Assembly: GCA_947493335.1 (NCBI GenBank)
Contig: CANLQO010000002.1
Coordinates: 124,001 to 188,000 of the forward strand
Length of the DNA: 64,000 nt
Direction of reading: 5' to 3'
From: an uncultured Paracoccaceae bacterium
GTDB taxonomy: Bacteria > Pseudomonadota > Alphaproteobacteria > Rhodobacterales > Rhodobacteraceae
Shown in pieces: positions 1-8,817 of the stretch (position 1 is its first letter; each line of letters opens with the position of its first letter). A model generated the notes under the pieces. The model ran no database searches and was not told where the DNA came from. It worked only from the letters and a program-made list of their open reading frames with translations. The translations under genes were made by a program, and so were the position numbers.

Positions 1-665
1 TCCGTTCGAGACAGCGCATAATCCCTGAAGCGAGCCAGAACGGCATCGCTTGCGTCTTGGCCGGTGAACCCTTTGAGAAACCCGCCCAGACGCCCAAGGC
101 GCACGTCTATCGTTTCGCGCAACTCAACCGCATGATAGCCGATCTGCATGAAATAGAGGATTCGGGACCTGCAATCGGCATCTTCCACCGCGTATCCATG
201 GCGCAAGAACATTTCATTGATTGCATGCAACCGGGCCTGATCTGCCGACTCGATTAAGTGGTTCACGCTGGTATCTCGACGGGCCCATTCGCGCACGGCA
301 AAGTCGAGCCCACGATCAAAAAGGTCCGGGTCCACAAAACATCGGAAAAAATTGCAGGCCGCTTCGTTGATCTCATCCGCTGGCAAAGCGCAGTGTTGGA
401 TAATGGTTTTCGTGTTGCGCGCCTCCCATTCATCCAAAAGTGATGAAAGCAGGTCTGCACGGTTCTTGAAGTACCAATAAAAGCTGGAGCGTGACACGTT
501 CATGCGGTTGCTGAGTGCCAGAATTTTCAGCTCTCCCACGCCCTCGTGGACAAGAACATCACGGGCCAGATTGAGCCAATCTTCGCGCGTGACCTTGATG
601 TTTCCGACCAACGGGTCCTTGTCCGGATCATCGCGGCTTAGAATTGGGTCGGGACGTTTGTTCAT
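1..665 (-). CDS. TetR-family transcriptional regulator (3' end outside window)
   Basis: The reading frame runs from ATG at 665 leftwards without a stop to the window edge, so the C-terminus is missing. The N-terminal part (residues about 25-75) is a typical TetR helix-turn-helix: it ends in the recognition-helix signature SRSSFYWYFKNRADLL. The rest is a helical ligand-binding domain that I cannot assign to a ligand. It starts only 3 bases after the stop of the MttB-family gene on the same strand, so the two are almost certainly co-transcribed, and the regulator probably controls that methyltransferase and perhaps the divergent aminotransferase. The family is certain; the target and inducer are inference. 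Confidence 0.9.
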   Translation of the reverse strand, partial: MNKRPDPILSRDDPDKDPLVGNIKVTREDWLNLARDVLVHEGVGELKILALSNRMNVSRSSFYWYFKNRADLLSSLLDEWEARNTKTIIQHCALPADEINEAACNFFRCFVDPDLFDRGLDFAVREWARRDTSVNHLIESADQARLHAINEMFLRHGYAVEDADCRSRILYFMQIGYHAVELRETIDVRLGRLGGFLKGFTGQDASDAVLARFRDYALSRT

Positions 666-668
666 TGC

Positions 669-2225
669 TCAACTTTCTGGTGGCGCGCCACCTTCGGATG
701 TACGTTTTGCGATGAAAGCGCGCAAAACGTCCAGCCTTTCCGCGTCCACCGGCGGCCGATTGTCAGCGGCAAGTATCTCTTTCCAGACGCCAGTGGCGCG
801 CACATTGGCATCTTTTGCACCGCGTTCTGTCCAAGTGCCGAAGTTGGCGTAGTCGTGGACGATGGGTTCATAGAATTCTGTGCTGTAGCGTTCCATGGTT
901 TGCGGGGCCGCAAAGAAATGGCCGCTTGGATCGACATGCGACAACGCATTTTCGAACCCGATCTCATCCGCGCCGGCCTGTCGCCCGGCACATAGCTCCG
1001 CCACCATGTTCAGCACTTCGGCATCGGTGACCAGCTTTTCGTAGGACACGCTTAATCCGCCCTCCAGCCAACCTGCTGAATGGATGATCACGGTGGCCCC
1101 CGCCATCAGGCAGCCCCAAAGCCCAAACTGATTTTCGTTCGCGGCCTGCACGTCGTTTGTGTTCGCTGCCGACCCTGCCGCCGAGCGCCACGGCAATCCG
1201 ATCATCCGCGCAAGTTGCCCTGCTGCAAGTGAAGCTTGGAAGTGGGTTGGTGTGCCGAATGCAGGCGCACCTGACTTCATATCGACGTTTGACGTGAAAG
1301 TCCCATAACAGACCGGCGCGCCGGGGCGGGTCAATTGGGTCAGGGTGATTGCTGCCAATGCCTCTACATGGCTGAGCGTGATCGCACCGGCAACCGTGAT
1401 CGGTGCCATCGCCCCCATCAATGTGAAGGGTGTCACGATGCTCAGTTGGCCGTGGCGGGCGAAGTCAATGAGCCCCTGTGCCATTGGCATGTCCAACGTG
1501 CGCGGGCTGTTGGTGTTAATGATCGTGTAGCTACTGGGATTGGCAAGAAAAGCATCATCCGACAGGCCGCGGAAGTCTTTCAACATCTCAAAGCAATCCA
1601 TCACCTGCGGTGTGCCGCGCGAAAAGAGAAACGGAAATTTGTCCGTCAGCGTCAATTGCGCTTCTGTCGTAAAGTAGTGGCGCAGATGGGTCGGAATATC
1701 CTGCGGTTCTACCGAAGGGGACATCATTTGAAAGACGTCAAAGTGGTGCGCAATCTGCGTGTATTCCCGATAGTCACGGCCCGAGCCGGGACGGCGCCCC
1801 CGCTCCAGATCGGTGGCATGGGGGGCACCCGCGCCGGGCTGAAAAACGAGGCTGCCGAGTTCAAGGACAAGATCGCGTTCGCGGGCGCCAGCCCGGCACT
1901 TGATCGACTTGGGAGCGCTGGCAAGCGCGGCTTCAACCATATCGCGACCGATATGAACCATCTGGGTCGTTTCATCGACGCGCGCGCCGCCTTTTGCAAA
2001 AATCGCGCGGGCTTCTGCCAACAAGACCTTTACGCCAAGCTCTTCAAGCATGCGCAAGGCGGTGTCGTGCATGTTGGAGATCTCATCAGACGAAAACACG
2101 TCCATGGGGGGAAAAGGATTCTTGAGTGTCCTGTAGTCGACGACCCGATCCGACCTCGCTGCAACTTTTGCCTTGCGTCCGCGTCGTCGGTTTCCGCCTG
2201 ACTGTTCCGTCGTGTGCATCGACAT
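669..2225 (-). CDS. MttB-family (trimethylamine/betaine-type) corrinoid-dependent methyltransferase, non-pyrrolysine
   Basis: This 518-residue protein belongs to the trimethylamine methyltransferase (MttB) superfamily, TIM-barrel enzymes that move a methyl group from a quaternary or tertiary amine to a corrinoid protein. The frame is uninterrupted, with no in-frame amber codon, so it belongs to the non-pyrrolysine branch whose characterised members act on glycine betaine, proline betaine or carnitine. Residues 1-45 are basic and low in complexity, and the conserved barrel begins near DYRTLKNPFPPMDVFSSDEI. ATG 2225 has an AAAAGG ribosome site 5 bases upstream; ATG 2219 is an alternative. No corrinoid protein or reactivase lies nearby, so the substrate and the methyl acceptor are unknown. 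The TetR gene follows after 3 bases. Confidence 0.88.
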   Translation of the reverse strand: MSMHTTEQSGGNRRRGRKAKVAARSDRVVDYRTLKNPFPPMDVFSSDEISNMHDTALRMLEELGVKVLLAEARAIFAKGGARVDETTQMVHIGRDMVEAALASAPKSIKCRAGARERDLVLELGSLVFQPGAGAPHATDLERGRRPGSGRDYREYTQIAHHFDVFQMMSPSVEPQDIPTHLRHYFTTEAQLTLTDKFPFLFSRGTPQVMDCFEMLKDFRGLSDDAFLANPSSYTIINTNSPRTLDMPMAQGLIDFARHGQLSIVTPFTLMGAMAPITVAGAITLSHVEALAAITLTQLTRPGAPVCYGTFTSNVDMKSGAPAFGTPTHFQASLAAGQLARMIGLPWRSAAGSAANTNDVQAANENQFGLWGCLMAGATVIIHSAGWLEGGLSVSYEKLVTDAEVLNMVAELCAGRQAGADEIGFENALSHVDPSGHFFAAPQTMERYSTEFYEPIVHDYANFGTWTERGAKDANVRATGVWKEILAADNRPPVDAERLDVLRAFIAKRTSEGGAPPES

Positions 2226-2494
2226 GGTGCCTTTTTCCTGATCAGATGAATCGTATTTCAGCCCTGTCAGAAATTACGATCTAATGCCTCAAGCATTCCA
2301 GCAATAGACACATATGTCCAGTATTATCGTGACCGGCACCATCTTCCCGACGGGTGGCACTTATCCATTTCAAGCGGAGTATCTGCCCTTGTGAATCAGC
2401 GTCGAAAGCGGCTTCATCAATTTGACGGGTGTCCGAAACCTCGGCGACGGTCATCGGTCTTGATGCGGGCCGCAAACCCAGAAGAGGACATAAC

Positions 2495-3820
2495 ATGAGC
2501 CACGTCTTTCCCCGTCATTGTCACGCCACTTTGCCAATTGCCGCAGGTGGAGAAGGGCCATTCCTGATCGACAAGAGCGGGAAGCGATATTTTGACGGCT
2601 CCGGTGGGGCGGCGGTGTCCTGTCTTGGACACTCCAATACCCGTGTCACGCAAGCGATCAAGGATCAGGTGGACCAACTGGCTTTTGCGCATACCGGGTT
2701 TTTCACATCACATCCGGCCGAGGAATTGGCCGATCTGCTGATCGCCAACGCGCCCGGTAATCTGGACCGCGTCTATTTTGTTTCTGGTGGATCAGAAGCG
2801 GTCGAGGCCGCGATCAAACTGGCGCGACAATTCTATCTGGAACGCGGAGAGCCGCAGCGCCAACACATTATTGCGCGGCGTCAAAGCTACCATGGCAACA
2901 CGCTTGGCGCGCTGTCAGCCGGTGGCAACGCCTGGCGAAAAGCGCAGTTTGCACCTATGCTGGTCGAGATGAGCCATATCGCCCCATGCTATGCCTACGC
3001 CGAACAGGCGGAGGGTGAGACGCTAGAGGCTTATGGCCAGCGCACTGCGAATGAACTTGAAGCAGAAATTCAGCGGCTTGGTCCAGATACAGTGATGGCA
3101 TTTGTGGCAGAGCCAGTCGTTGGTGCGACGCTGGGTGCGGTGCCAGCGGTGCCAGGATACTTCAAAAGAATACGCGAAATCTGCGACCAATATGACTTGC
3201 TGTTGATCCTGGATGAGGTCATGTGCGGCATGGGACGAACCGGCCACCTCTTTGCATGTGAGGCGGAGGGGATCGCGCCCGATATTGTCACAATCGCAAA
3301 GGGCTTGGGGGCCGGATACCAACCTATCGGCGCAATGCTTTGTACTGATCGGATTTATAATACGATCGCCAATGGGAGCGGCTTTTTCCAGCATGGTCAC
3401 ACATACCTTGGCCATCCTGTGGCCGCCGCTGCCGCGCTGGCGGTTGTGAAAGAGATCCTTGAAAACGACTTGATCGCGTGCGTGCAGGACATCGGCTCTT
3501 TCTTTGAACGCGCCTTGCGTTCACGATTTGGCCAACACGTCCACGTGGGCGACATCCGGGGACGGGGGCTATTTTGGGGGATCGAGTTTGTTGCAGACCG
3601 GGGCAGCAAGCGGCCTTTTGATCCCGCGCTTGGCATTGCTGGCAAGCTGAAAAAATCGGCCTTTGCACATGGCTTGATCTGCTATCCAATGCCTGGAACG
3701 CGTGACGGAAAGGTGGGCGATCACGTTCTGCTGGCCCCGCCATTCATCGCAACAGAGGCTGAAATGGAAGGCGCGCTTGACGCCCTTGAACTGGCTATCA
3801 ATGACGTCGTTCAGGGCTAA
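2495..3820 (+). CDS. Class III (PLP-dependent) aminotransferase
   Basis: This 441-residue fold-type I aminotransferase resembles the omega-amino acid, ornithine and 2,2-dialkylglycine families. It has the phosphate-binding SGGSEAVEAAIKLAR segment, the LILDEVMCGMGRTG motif with the pyridine-nitrogen Asp, and the Schiff-base lysine in IAKGLGAGYQPIGA. I chose ATG 2495 because AGAGGA lies 6 bases upstream; an in-frame GTG at 2429 would add 22 poorly conserved residues. It is divergent from the MttB-family gene across a 269-base spacer, which suggests joint use in catabolism of a nitrogenous osmolyte. The amino donor cannot be read from the sequence. Confidence 0.87.
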   Translation: MSHVFPRHCHATLPIAAGGEGPFLIDKSGKRYFDGSGGAAVSCLGHSNTRVTQAIKDQVDQLAFAHTGFFTSHPAEELADLLIANAPGNLDRVYFVSGGSEAVEAAIKLARQFYLERGEPQRQHIIARRQSYHGNTLGALSAGGNAWRKAQFAPMLVEMSHIAPCYAYAEQAEGETLEAYGQRTANELEAEIQRLGPDTVMAFVAEPVVGATLGAVPAVPGYFKRIREICDQYDLLLILDEVMCGMGRTGHLFACEAEGIAPDIVTIAKGLGAGYQPIGAMLCTDRIYNTIANGSGFFQHGHTYLGHPVAAAAALAVVKEILENDLIACVQDIGSFFERALRSRFGQHVHVGDIRGRGLFWGIEFVADRGSKRPFDPALGIAGKLKKSAFAHGLICYPMPGTRDGKVGDHVLLAPPFIATEAEMEGALDALELAINDVVQG

Positions 3821-3948
3821 GCCGTAATTTCAAGGCGGGGCATTGCCCGAAAACCTTCATACGCTGGGGTCACAAGCAAATTCATCAGTGATTGACCTGC
3901 GCTGGCTGGGTCCATAGACCGTGCCAAACCACTTTCAGATGGCCCGCC

Positions 3949-5229
3949 ATGACCAAGACCCTGTTTGCCAATGCCCGCCTGATCCAACCGGTTGCGCTGA
4001 CCGATAGCATCGGGGCGTTGTTGGTTGAAGACGGGGTGATCACCGGCGTCTACGAAGACACGCCAAAGGTCAAAGGGGCGCAGGTCATTGAATGTGGCGG
4101 CATGTGTCTGTCGCCGGGCATTATCGACATTGGTGTGAAAGTCTCAGAGCCGGGAGAGCGGCACAAAGAAAGCTTTCGGAGTGCGGGTCGGGCCGCAGCC
4201 ATGGGTGGGGTGACCACAATTGTGACGCGCCCCGATACGCTGCCCGCGATTGATACGCCCGAAACATTGGAGTTTGTCGAGCGCCGCGCGCAAGAGGACG
4301 CACCCGTGCATGTATTGCCGATGGCCGCACTCACCAAAGGCCGCGCAGGCCGCGAGATGACCGAAATCGGGTTTTTGCAGGATGCGGGTGCAGTAGCCTT
4401 TACAGACTGCGACCGGGTCGTGGTGGATACCAAGGTATTTTCTCGCGCCCTGACCTATGCCAAATCGTTGGGCGCATTGGTCATCGCCCATGTGCAGGAC
4501 CCGGGCTTGAGCGAGGGCGCTGCCGTGACCAGTGGCAAATTCGCCAGCCTGCGGGGATTGCCCGGGGTTTCGCCCATGGCTGAGCGCATGGCGCTGGACC
4601 GCGACATCGGACTGTTAGAGATGACCGGTGCGAAGTACCACGCGGACCAGATTACCACCGCCCGCGCCCTGCCCGCGCTGGAACGCGCAAAACGCAACGG
4701 TTTGGACATCACCGCTGGCGTCGGCGTGCATCATCTGACGCTGAACGAACTTGATGTGGCCGACTACCGGACATTCTTTAAGCTCAAGCCGCCCTTGCGG
4801 GGCGAAGATGACCGTCTGGCGGTGGTGCAGGCAGTGGCGGATGGGTTGATCGACATCATTTCATCCATGCACACGCCGCAGGACGAGGAAAGCAAGCGTT
4901 TGCCCTATGAAGAAGCGGCGAGCGGTGCGGTGGCGCTGGAAACCCTGTTGCCCGCAGCGCTGCGACTTTATCACGAGGGGCATCTGACACTGCCACAGCT
5001 TTTCCGGGCCATGGCGCTGAACCCCGCGCGCCGCTTGGGGCTTGCCGCCGGGCGAATGCGGATTGGCTGCCCCGCCGATCTGGTGCTGTTCGACCCAGAT
5101 GCGCCATTCGTGTTGGACCGGGCCACACTGCAGTCGAAATCCAAGAACACCCCCTTTGACGCCGCCAGGATGCAGGGCAAGGTGCTTGGGACGTGGGTGA
5201 ATGGCGTCGAAGTAAGCGGGAGGCTTTGA
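3949..5229 (+). CDS. Dihydroorotase-like protein, probably catalytically inactive (PyrC' type)
   Basis: This amidohydrolase-superfamily protein of 426 residues aligns throughout with type I dihydroorotases: the SPGIIDIGVKVSEPGE segment near residue 60, FTDCD near 151, HHLTL at 261 and the PYEEAASGAVALETLLPAAL region near 319. The metal-binding HxH that should sit in DxHxHLREPG is replaced by G62-V-K64, and the TDHAPH motif with the catalytic Asp reads SSMHTP at 305-310. It therefore looks like the inactive PyrC' class that stabilises aspartate transcarbamoylase in other bacteria. No pyrB is adjacent; plsY follows after one base. ATG 3949 gives the family N-terminus, although the ribosome site is weak and an in-frame GTG exists at 3892. 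Confidence 0.85.
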   Translation: MTKTLFANARLIQPVALTDSIGALLVEDGVITGVYEDTPKVKGAQVIECGGMCLSPGIIDIGVKVSEPGERHKESFRSAGRAAAMGGVTTIVTRPDTLPAIDTPETLEFVERRAQEDAPVHVLPMAALTKGRAGREMTEIGFLQDAGAVAFTDCDRVVVDTKVFSRALTYAKSLGALVIAHVQDPGLSEGAAVTSGKFASLRGLPGVSPMAERMALDRDIGLLEMTGAKYHADQITTARALPALERAKRNGLDITAGVGVHHLTLNELDVADYRTFFKLKPPLRGEDDRLAVVQAVADGLIDIISSMHTPQDEESKRLPYEEAASGAVALETLLPAALRLYHEGHLTLPQLFRAMALNPARRLGLAAGRMRIGCPADLVLFDPDAPFVLDRATLQSKSKNTPFDAARMQGKVLGTWVNGVEVSGRL

Positions 5230-5230
5230 C

Positions 5231-5842
5231 ATGCCAAGTTTGGATGTCGCCGGTAACATCCTGATGATGGTGGCTGTGATCGGCTATTTGCTGGGCACTA
5301 TCCCGGCGGGCATCCTGCTGGCGCGGGTCATGGGGCTGGGCGATTTGCGCAGCATCGGTTCAGGCAACATCGGGGCCACCAATGTGCTGCGCACCGGAAG
5401 CAAGAAAGCCGCCGCGCTGACGCTGCTGCTGGATGCCGCCAAAGGTGCAGCGGCAGTGGCCGTGGGCTATGCAATGGGGGGCGAATTGGCCGCACAGGTT
5501 GGGGCTTTGGCGGCGATGGTCGGGCATTGCTTTCCGATCTGGCTGCGGTTTAGGGGTGGCAAGGGCGTGGCCACCTATTTTGGTGTGATCTTTGCATTGG
5601 CCTGGCCTGCCGGGCTGGCGGCGGCTGTGATCTGGCTCGCGACGGCGGCGGTTGGCCGCTATTCGTCGCTGGCCGCGTTGTTGGCGGCAGGGTGGACGCC
5701 AATCGCGGCTGTATTTCTGGGACAGGGCCAGATTTTCATCCTGGGCTGCATCCTTGGTCTACTGATCTACGCCCGCCACTGGGCCAACATCCAAAGGCTG
5801 CGCAAGGGAACCGAGACCAAGATCGGCGCGAAATCCGCCTGA
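5231..5842 (+). CDS. plsY: Acyl-phosphate:glycerol-3-phosphate acyltransferase PlsY
   Basis: PlsY transfers the acyl chain from acyl-phosphate to glycerol-3-phosphate, the first committed step of phospholipid synthesis, at the inner membrane. The 203-residue polytopic protein has the three PlsY motifs: IGSGNIGATNVLRTGSKKA near residue 37, the LLDAAKGAAAV loop, and FRGGKGVAT near residue 107 for phosphate binding. The start lies one base after the stop of the dihydroorotase-like gene, so the two are translationally coupled; this pairing is common in alphaproteobacteria. The length is normal for the family. Confidence 0.97.
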   Translation: MPSLDVAGNILMMVAVIGYLLGTIPAGILLARVMGLGDLRSIGSGNIGATNVLRTGSKKAAALTLLLDAAKGAAAVAVGYAMGGELAAQVGALAAMVGHCFPIWLRFRGGKGVATYFGVIFALAWPAGLAAAVIWLATAAVGRYSSLAALLAAGWTPIAAVFLGQGQIFILGCILGLLIYARHWANIQRLRKGTETKIGAKSA

Positions 5843-5945
5843 TCCAGATCAGAACCGGCCTAGGAAATGCCCTGATCCGCCCCTAATTCCGCCCTAGCAC
5901 AACCCTAGCCTGCACCCATTCAGATACCCATCAGAGGGCTAAGAC

Positions 5946-6539
5946 ATGGGACCTTTTGCAGCGCTCGATTCGGTCATGAGCAAGTATTTCACCCTAAAGG
6001 GCCGCGCGCAGCGGTCTGAATACTGGTGGTACCAGTTGATGTATTTCATTATCCTGATCGCCGCGCTTTCTTTTGACGCCTATCTCTACGACCCGTTCCA
6101 GCCGATTTCGCTGAACCCGTTTGCGTATTTCACAAGCTGCTGGCTTCTCGTGAATATCATCCCACATTTCACGGTGACCGTGCGCCGGTTGCACGACACC
6201 GACAAGTCGGGGTTCTGGTGGCTGATCGGAATCGTACCGTTTGGCTGGATCGTGTTGCTGGTGTTCATGATCTTGCCATCTGACCCGCGCGAGAATTCCT
6301 ATGGGCCGCCGCCATTCGGGCCACTCGGTTCGACCTATGCAGGTCATGACCTGAACGATGTGTCACTGACTGGCAACCGTCAGGCCACGTCCAAGCCACA
6401 CAACCCCTATGCTGCCTATGCCAATCTGGAACGCGCGCGACAGCCTGCGTCACCCGAGCTGATCGCGGCCCGCAAAGAGCAGGTGTCGGCGCTGTACCAA
6501 CAGCGTGTTTTGGGCAACAAGCCGGTGGCAGAGGGCTGA
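5946..6539 (+). CDS. DUF805 family membrane protein
   Basis: The first about 115 residues form a DUF805 domain: the entry motif FTLKGRAQRSEYW, hydrophobic helices, and the conserved VRRLHDTDKSGFWWL loop before the last helix. A hydrophilic tail of about 85 residues follows, rich in Pro, Ala and Gln, and has no recognised fold. The protein is predicted to be in the inner membrane with a cytoplasmic tail. The role of DUF805 is unknown. It is preceded by about 100 bases after plsY, including an AT-richer stretch, so it probably has its own promoter; AGAGGG lies upstream of ATG 5946. Confidence 0.88.
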   Translation: MGPFAALDSVMSKYFTLKGRAQRSEYWWYQLMYFIILIAALSFDAYLYDPFQPISLNPFAYFTSCWLLVNIIPHFTVTVRRLHDTDKSGFWWLIGIVPFGWIVLLVFMILPSDPRENSYGPPPFGPLGSTYAGHDLNDVSLTGNRQATSKPHNPYAAYANLERARQPASPELIAARKEQVSALYQQRVLGNKPVAEG

Positions 6540-6650
6540 CGTTTACTCAGGTCAGGTGACAAAAACGCGGCATTTGCGGGCGCAGTGCAGCATCCGAATA
6601 CCAACCGTTTCTTTCGGAAATGCGGTTGCCTGACACATCAAGCCAGTTTT

Positions 6651-6674
6651 GGGGGGCCCGAAGACAGGCCCTCC
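6651..6674. terminator. Possible terminator hairpin between convergent genes
   Basis: GGGGGGCC and GGCCCTCC pair over 8 bases (one G-U) around an 8-base loop, in the 147-base gap between the converging DUF805 and SnoaL-like genes. The downstream plus-strand tail (GATCCCTCTTTCC) is only moderately T-rich, so this is a weak intrinsic terminator at best. Confidence 0.4.
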
Positions 6675-6686
6675 GATCCCTCTTTC

Positions 6687-7667
6687 CTAGTCCGGCCAAT
6701 GCGGCAAGGGATCATATCCCAATTGCAACAACACATGTGGCACATCGACAAAGACCCAGTTTTCAACAAGCAGCCCTTCTTCGCGGCGCCACCAGTCACA
6801 CACGCGCATGAACACTCTTTCCTGCGTCGGCCCCTGACCAAGGAAAGGCTTCACATTGACGCCGGTTAACGATGGCCACCCGCCCGAACAGGTGTAGTGA
6901 CCTTCGCCAAAACGCGTGAAGTGCTGTGTCATCCCGTTGTTTGATAACCCGCCGGACCACCCTTCAAACTGCGATTCAAAAGGAACTTGAAACGACGCAA
7001 ACTCCTCGACCCCCAGAAAACTGCCGAATGCACCCGGACCGTACCACATCATGTTTTCGTGCCAGTAGGGTCGCCATGCTTCGTCTTTGGTGGCCAGACG
7101 CAAAAGCATGTCCGTCACGATCTGATAGCTGCGCTGCCCTTCCGCGGGATCGCAGTCTTGTGTGATGAAGCCGTCCCTGCTTGCCGGTCCCTGAATTAAC
7201 CCGGTGTATCCGCGCGACAGACCAGGACCGACAGTCAGCGGCCATTGATGACACGCAATCATGAATTCTGGAATGTCGAGGAATATGTAGCTTTCGACGG
7301 CTTTACCATTCTCTATGCGATGAAATTCACCGTACCGCAGATAGCTTAGCGTTTGCGTTGCCCTGATGCCGATCCAGTCGCGGACGAAATGCCCGACGTA
7401 GTAACCCGTTGCGCTGATCCAATGCGCCCCTTCGAACTGGCCGGACATCAGGATGTCATCGCGACGGTAAAGCCCATCGAATGCCTGCTGAAGTGGGCGG
7501 ACAAAGCTGGAGAAGTAATTCTCTACCCCTTCCAACGCATTGAACGGATGGACAATGTTGATGTTTGCGTCTTCGCTAAAGAACGACGCGGTCGCGGTGG
7601 AAAAATCGCCCGGATGGCGGAGTGCGTCTGCGTAGCGCAGATAGGGTGTACGGTCATGGGATGACAT
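6687..7667 (-). CDS. SnoaL-like / NTF2-fold protein with two tandem domains
   Basis: This 326-residue protein looks like two NTF2-like (SnoaL polyketide-cyclase type) alpha+beta domains: residues about 5-150 (DANINIVHPFNALEGVENYFSSF) and about 185-320 (WRPYWHENMMWYGPGAFGSFLGVEEFASF). Proteins of this kind act as hydratases, cyclases or isomerases, or only bind ligands, so no reaction can be named. Aromatic residues and His are common in both predicted pockets. There is no signal peptide. It stands alone, with a 338-base non-coding stretch behind its start and a convergent DUF805 gene ahead. The fold is fairly sure; the function is unknown. Confidence 0.72.
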   Translation of the reverse strand: MSSHDRTPYLRYADALRHPGDFSTATASFFSEDANINIVHPFNALEGVENYFSSFVRPLQQAFDGLYRRDDILMSGQFEGAHWISATGYYVGHFVRDWIGIRATQTLSYLRYGEFHRIENGKAVESYIFLDIPEFMIACHQWPLTVGPGLSRGYTGLIQGPASRDGFITQDCDPAEGQRSYQIVTDMLLRLATKDEAWRPYWHENMMWYGPGAFGSFLGVEEFASFQVPFESQFEGWSGGLSNNGMTQHFTRFGEGHYTCSGGWPSLTGVNVKPFLGQGPTQERVFMRVCDWWRREEGLLVENWVFVDVPHVLLQLGYDPLPHWPD

Positions 7668-8005
7668 GGTGTGTCCTTTTCAAATGCTTCAATTTCACGA
7701 GATGGGTCAGTTAGATGTGACCCGGCCCCGCCCGCATTCTTGAAAATGGAATTCGACCCGGTCGCCTTGCCCGCACGGCAAGCAAACGCAGCGTCGCGTT
7801 GCTGGCAGATGACCGCATGGATTGAAGGCGCTTTGCTCCCATGCGCCGACAGTAGAGGGGAAGTAAATTAAGACAAGTCGGAATCGCAGCGCGCTGACTG
7901 CAGGCGATCTGATCGCGGCTTGTGATAGGCCACTGGATCAGACCGGGACGGTTTCAGCCACCAGCGCGTCAGCCACTCTTCGCAGGATGCGACAGCCGCA
8001 AAAGT
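7668..8005. other. Non-coding stretch, nothing recognised
   Basis: These 338 bases separate two minus-strand genes. The part next to 7667 must carry the promoter of the SnoaL-like gene. I see no convincing small gene (the frames present lack ribosome sites), no strong hairpin and no RNA gene signature. Confidence 0.5.
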
Positions 8006-8323
8006 CTAGTAAACGTCGTCCTCTGCACCGCGCACGTCGATCCCCAATGCATCCAGTCCGTTTTCAAGGTGATCGGCTAAATGCGGCGAGCCTTTGAGGT
8101 AGTCCTGCGTTGGTGTTGTCGCCTCTTGCCGGGCGGTAAGGATGGCATCGCCGATATCTGCGGCATCGAAGGTGCCCCGGCCGATCCACATCAACGCCAC
8201 AAGGTTGGCCTGTTCGTCCACATTCAGACGCGAAACGAAGCTGTCGAACTCGGGCTCTGCCCGGTCCATTTCGCGGGCGAGAATAATGACTTCGGCGACC
8301 TTGTTGGTGGCAATATCAAGCAT
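8006..8323 (-). CDS. DUF3775 domain-containing protein
   Basis: This 105-residue acidic protein matches the DUF3775 family by overall pattern: an N-terminal helix (VAEVIILAREMD), the central DEQANLVALMWIGRGTFD segment, and the C-terminal LKGSPHLADHLENGLDALGID. It has no signal peptide or membrane segment and is presumably cytosolic. AGGAGG stands upstream of ATG 8323. The family function is not known. It is last in a same-strand series with the two hypothetical genes at 8441-9522, but a 117-base gap suggests it may have its own promoter. Confidence 0.8.
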   Translation of the reverse strand: MLDIATNKVAEVIILAREMDRAEPEFDSFVSRLNVDEQANLVALMWIGRGTFDAADIGDAILTARQEATTPTQDYLKGSPHLADHLENGLDALGIDVRGAEDDVY

Positions 8324-8440
8324 GTGATCCTCCTGTCGGTTGACCGCAGGCTATGTCACACGTGGGTGCGCCACTTTGATCTGGCGCAAGTCGCCCCATT
8401 GCGGAAGGAGCAGACCTTTGGCCTGCCCCTTCTGGGGATT

Positions 8441-8806
8441 TTAGCACCGATCGTCGTCCGGTTCCGGCGCGCTGCGCGCGACGCTGTCCTGTGCAACAAC
8501 GTCGGACAGGTCAAAGGCGCGATGCGCGGCGAGATCCGCGTTCGGTGTCAGATCGGCGCCAATGACACTTGCCACTTCGGCCCGCGCGATATCAGGCGAG
8601 ATCTGCAACACAAATTCGATCCGTTCGCAGTCTTGTGTACCATCCTTGGCCTTTTTGCCTTTCAGTTCACCCCGCGCGGCAACCAGAACCGGGTTCGCCT
8701 CGCGGTGCACCACGAGGTCCTTGAGGCCGAATTCTTTTGCGACCTCGGTCACGCGTTCTACGAGGGCGTCGGCGACGGCTTTGCGTTTTCCAGAATTGCA
8801 GTCCAT
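8441..8806 (-). CDS. Hypothetical protein, 121 residues
   Basis: I do not recognise the family. The protein is charged and soluble: a basic N-terminus, a predicted helix (DALVERVTEVAKEFGLK), a beta-rich middle (ERIEFVLQISPDIARAEVAS) and an acidic tail. A strong AGGAGAGAGG ribosome site precedes ATG 8806, and the gene begins 11 bases after the stop of the 234-residue hypothetical gene, so the two form one transcription unit. An overlapping plus-strand frame (8081-8905) lacks such signals and was set aside. Confidence 0.6.
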   Translation of the reverse strand: MDCNSGKRKAVADALVERVTEVAKEFGLKDLVVHREANPVLVAARGELKGKKAKDGTQDCERIEFVLQISPDIARAEVASVIGADLTPNADLAAHRAFDLSDVVAQDSVARSAPEPDDDRC

Positions 8807-8817
8807 GGTCCTCTCTC

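Noticed and set aside
669-2225. Pyrrolysine-containing MttB
   Set aside because: There is no in-frame TAG within the gene and no pyl genes in the window, so it is the non-pyrrolysine type.
2307-2318. GACA-CATA-TGTC weak palindrome in the mttB/aminotransferase spacer as a TetR operator
   Set aside because: Arms of only 4 bases with no second copy; too likely by chance in an AT-richer promoter region.
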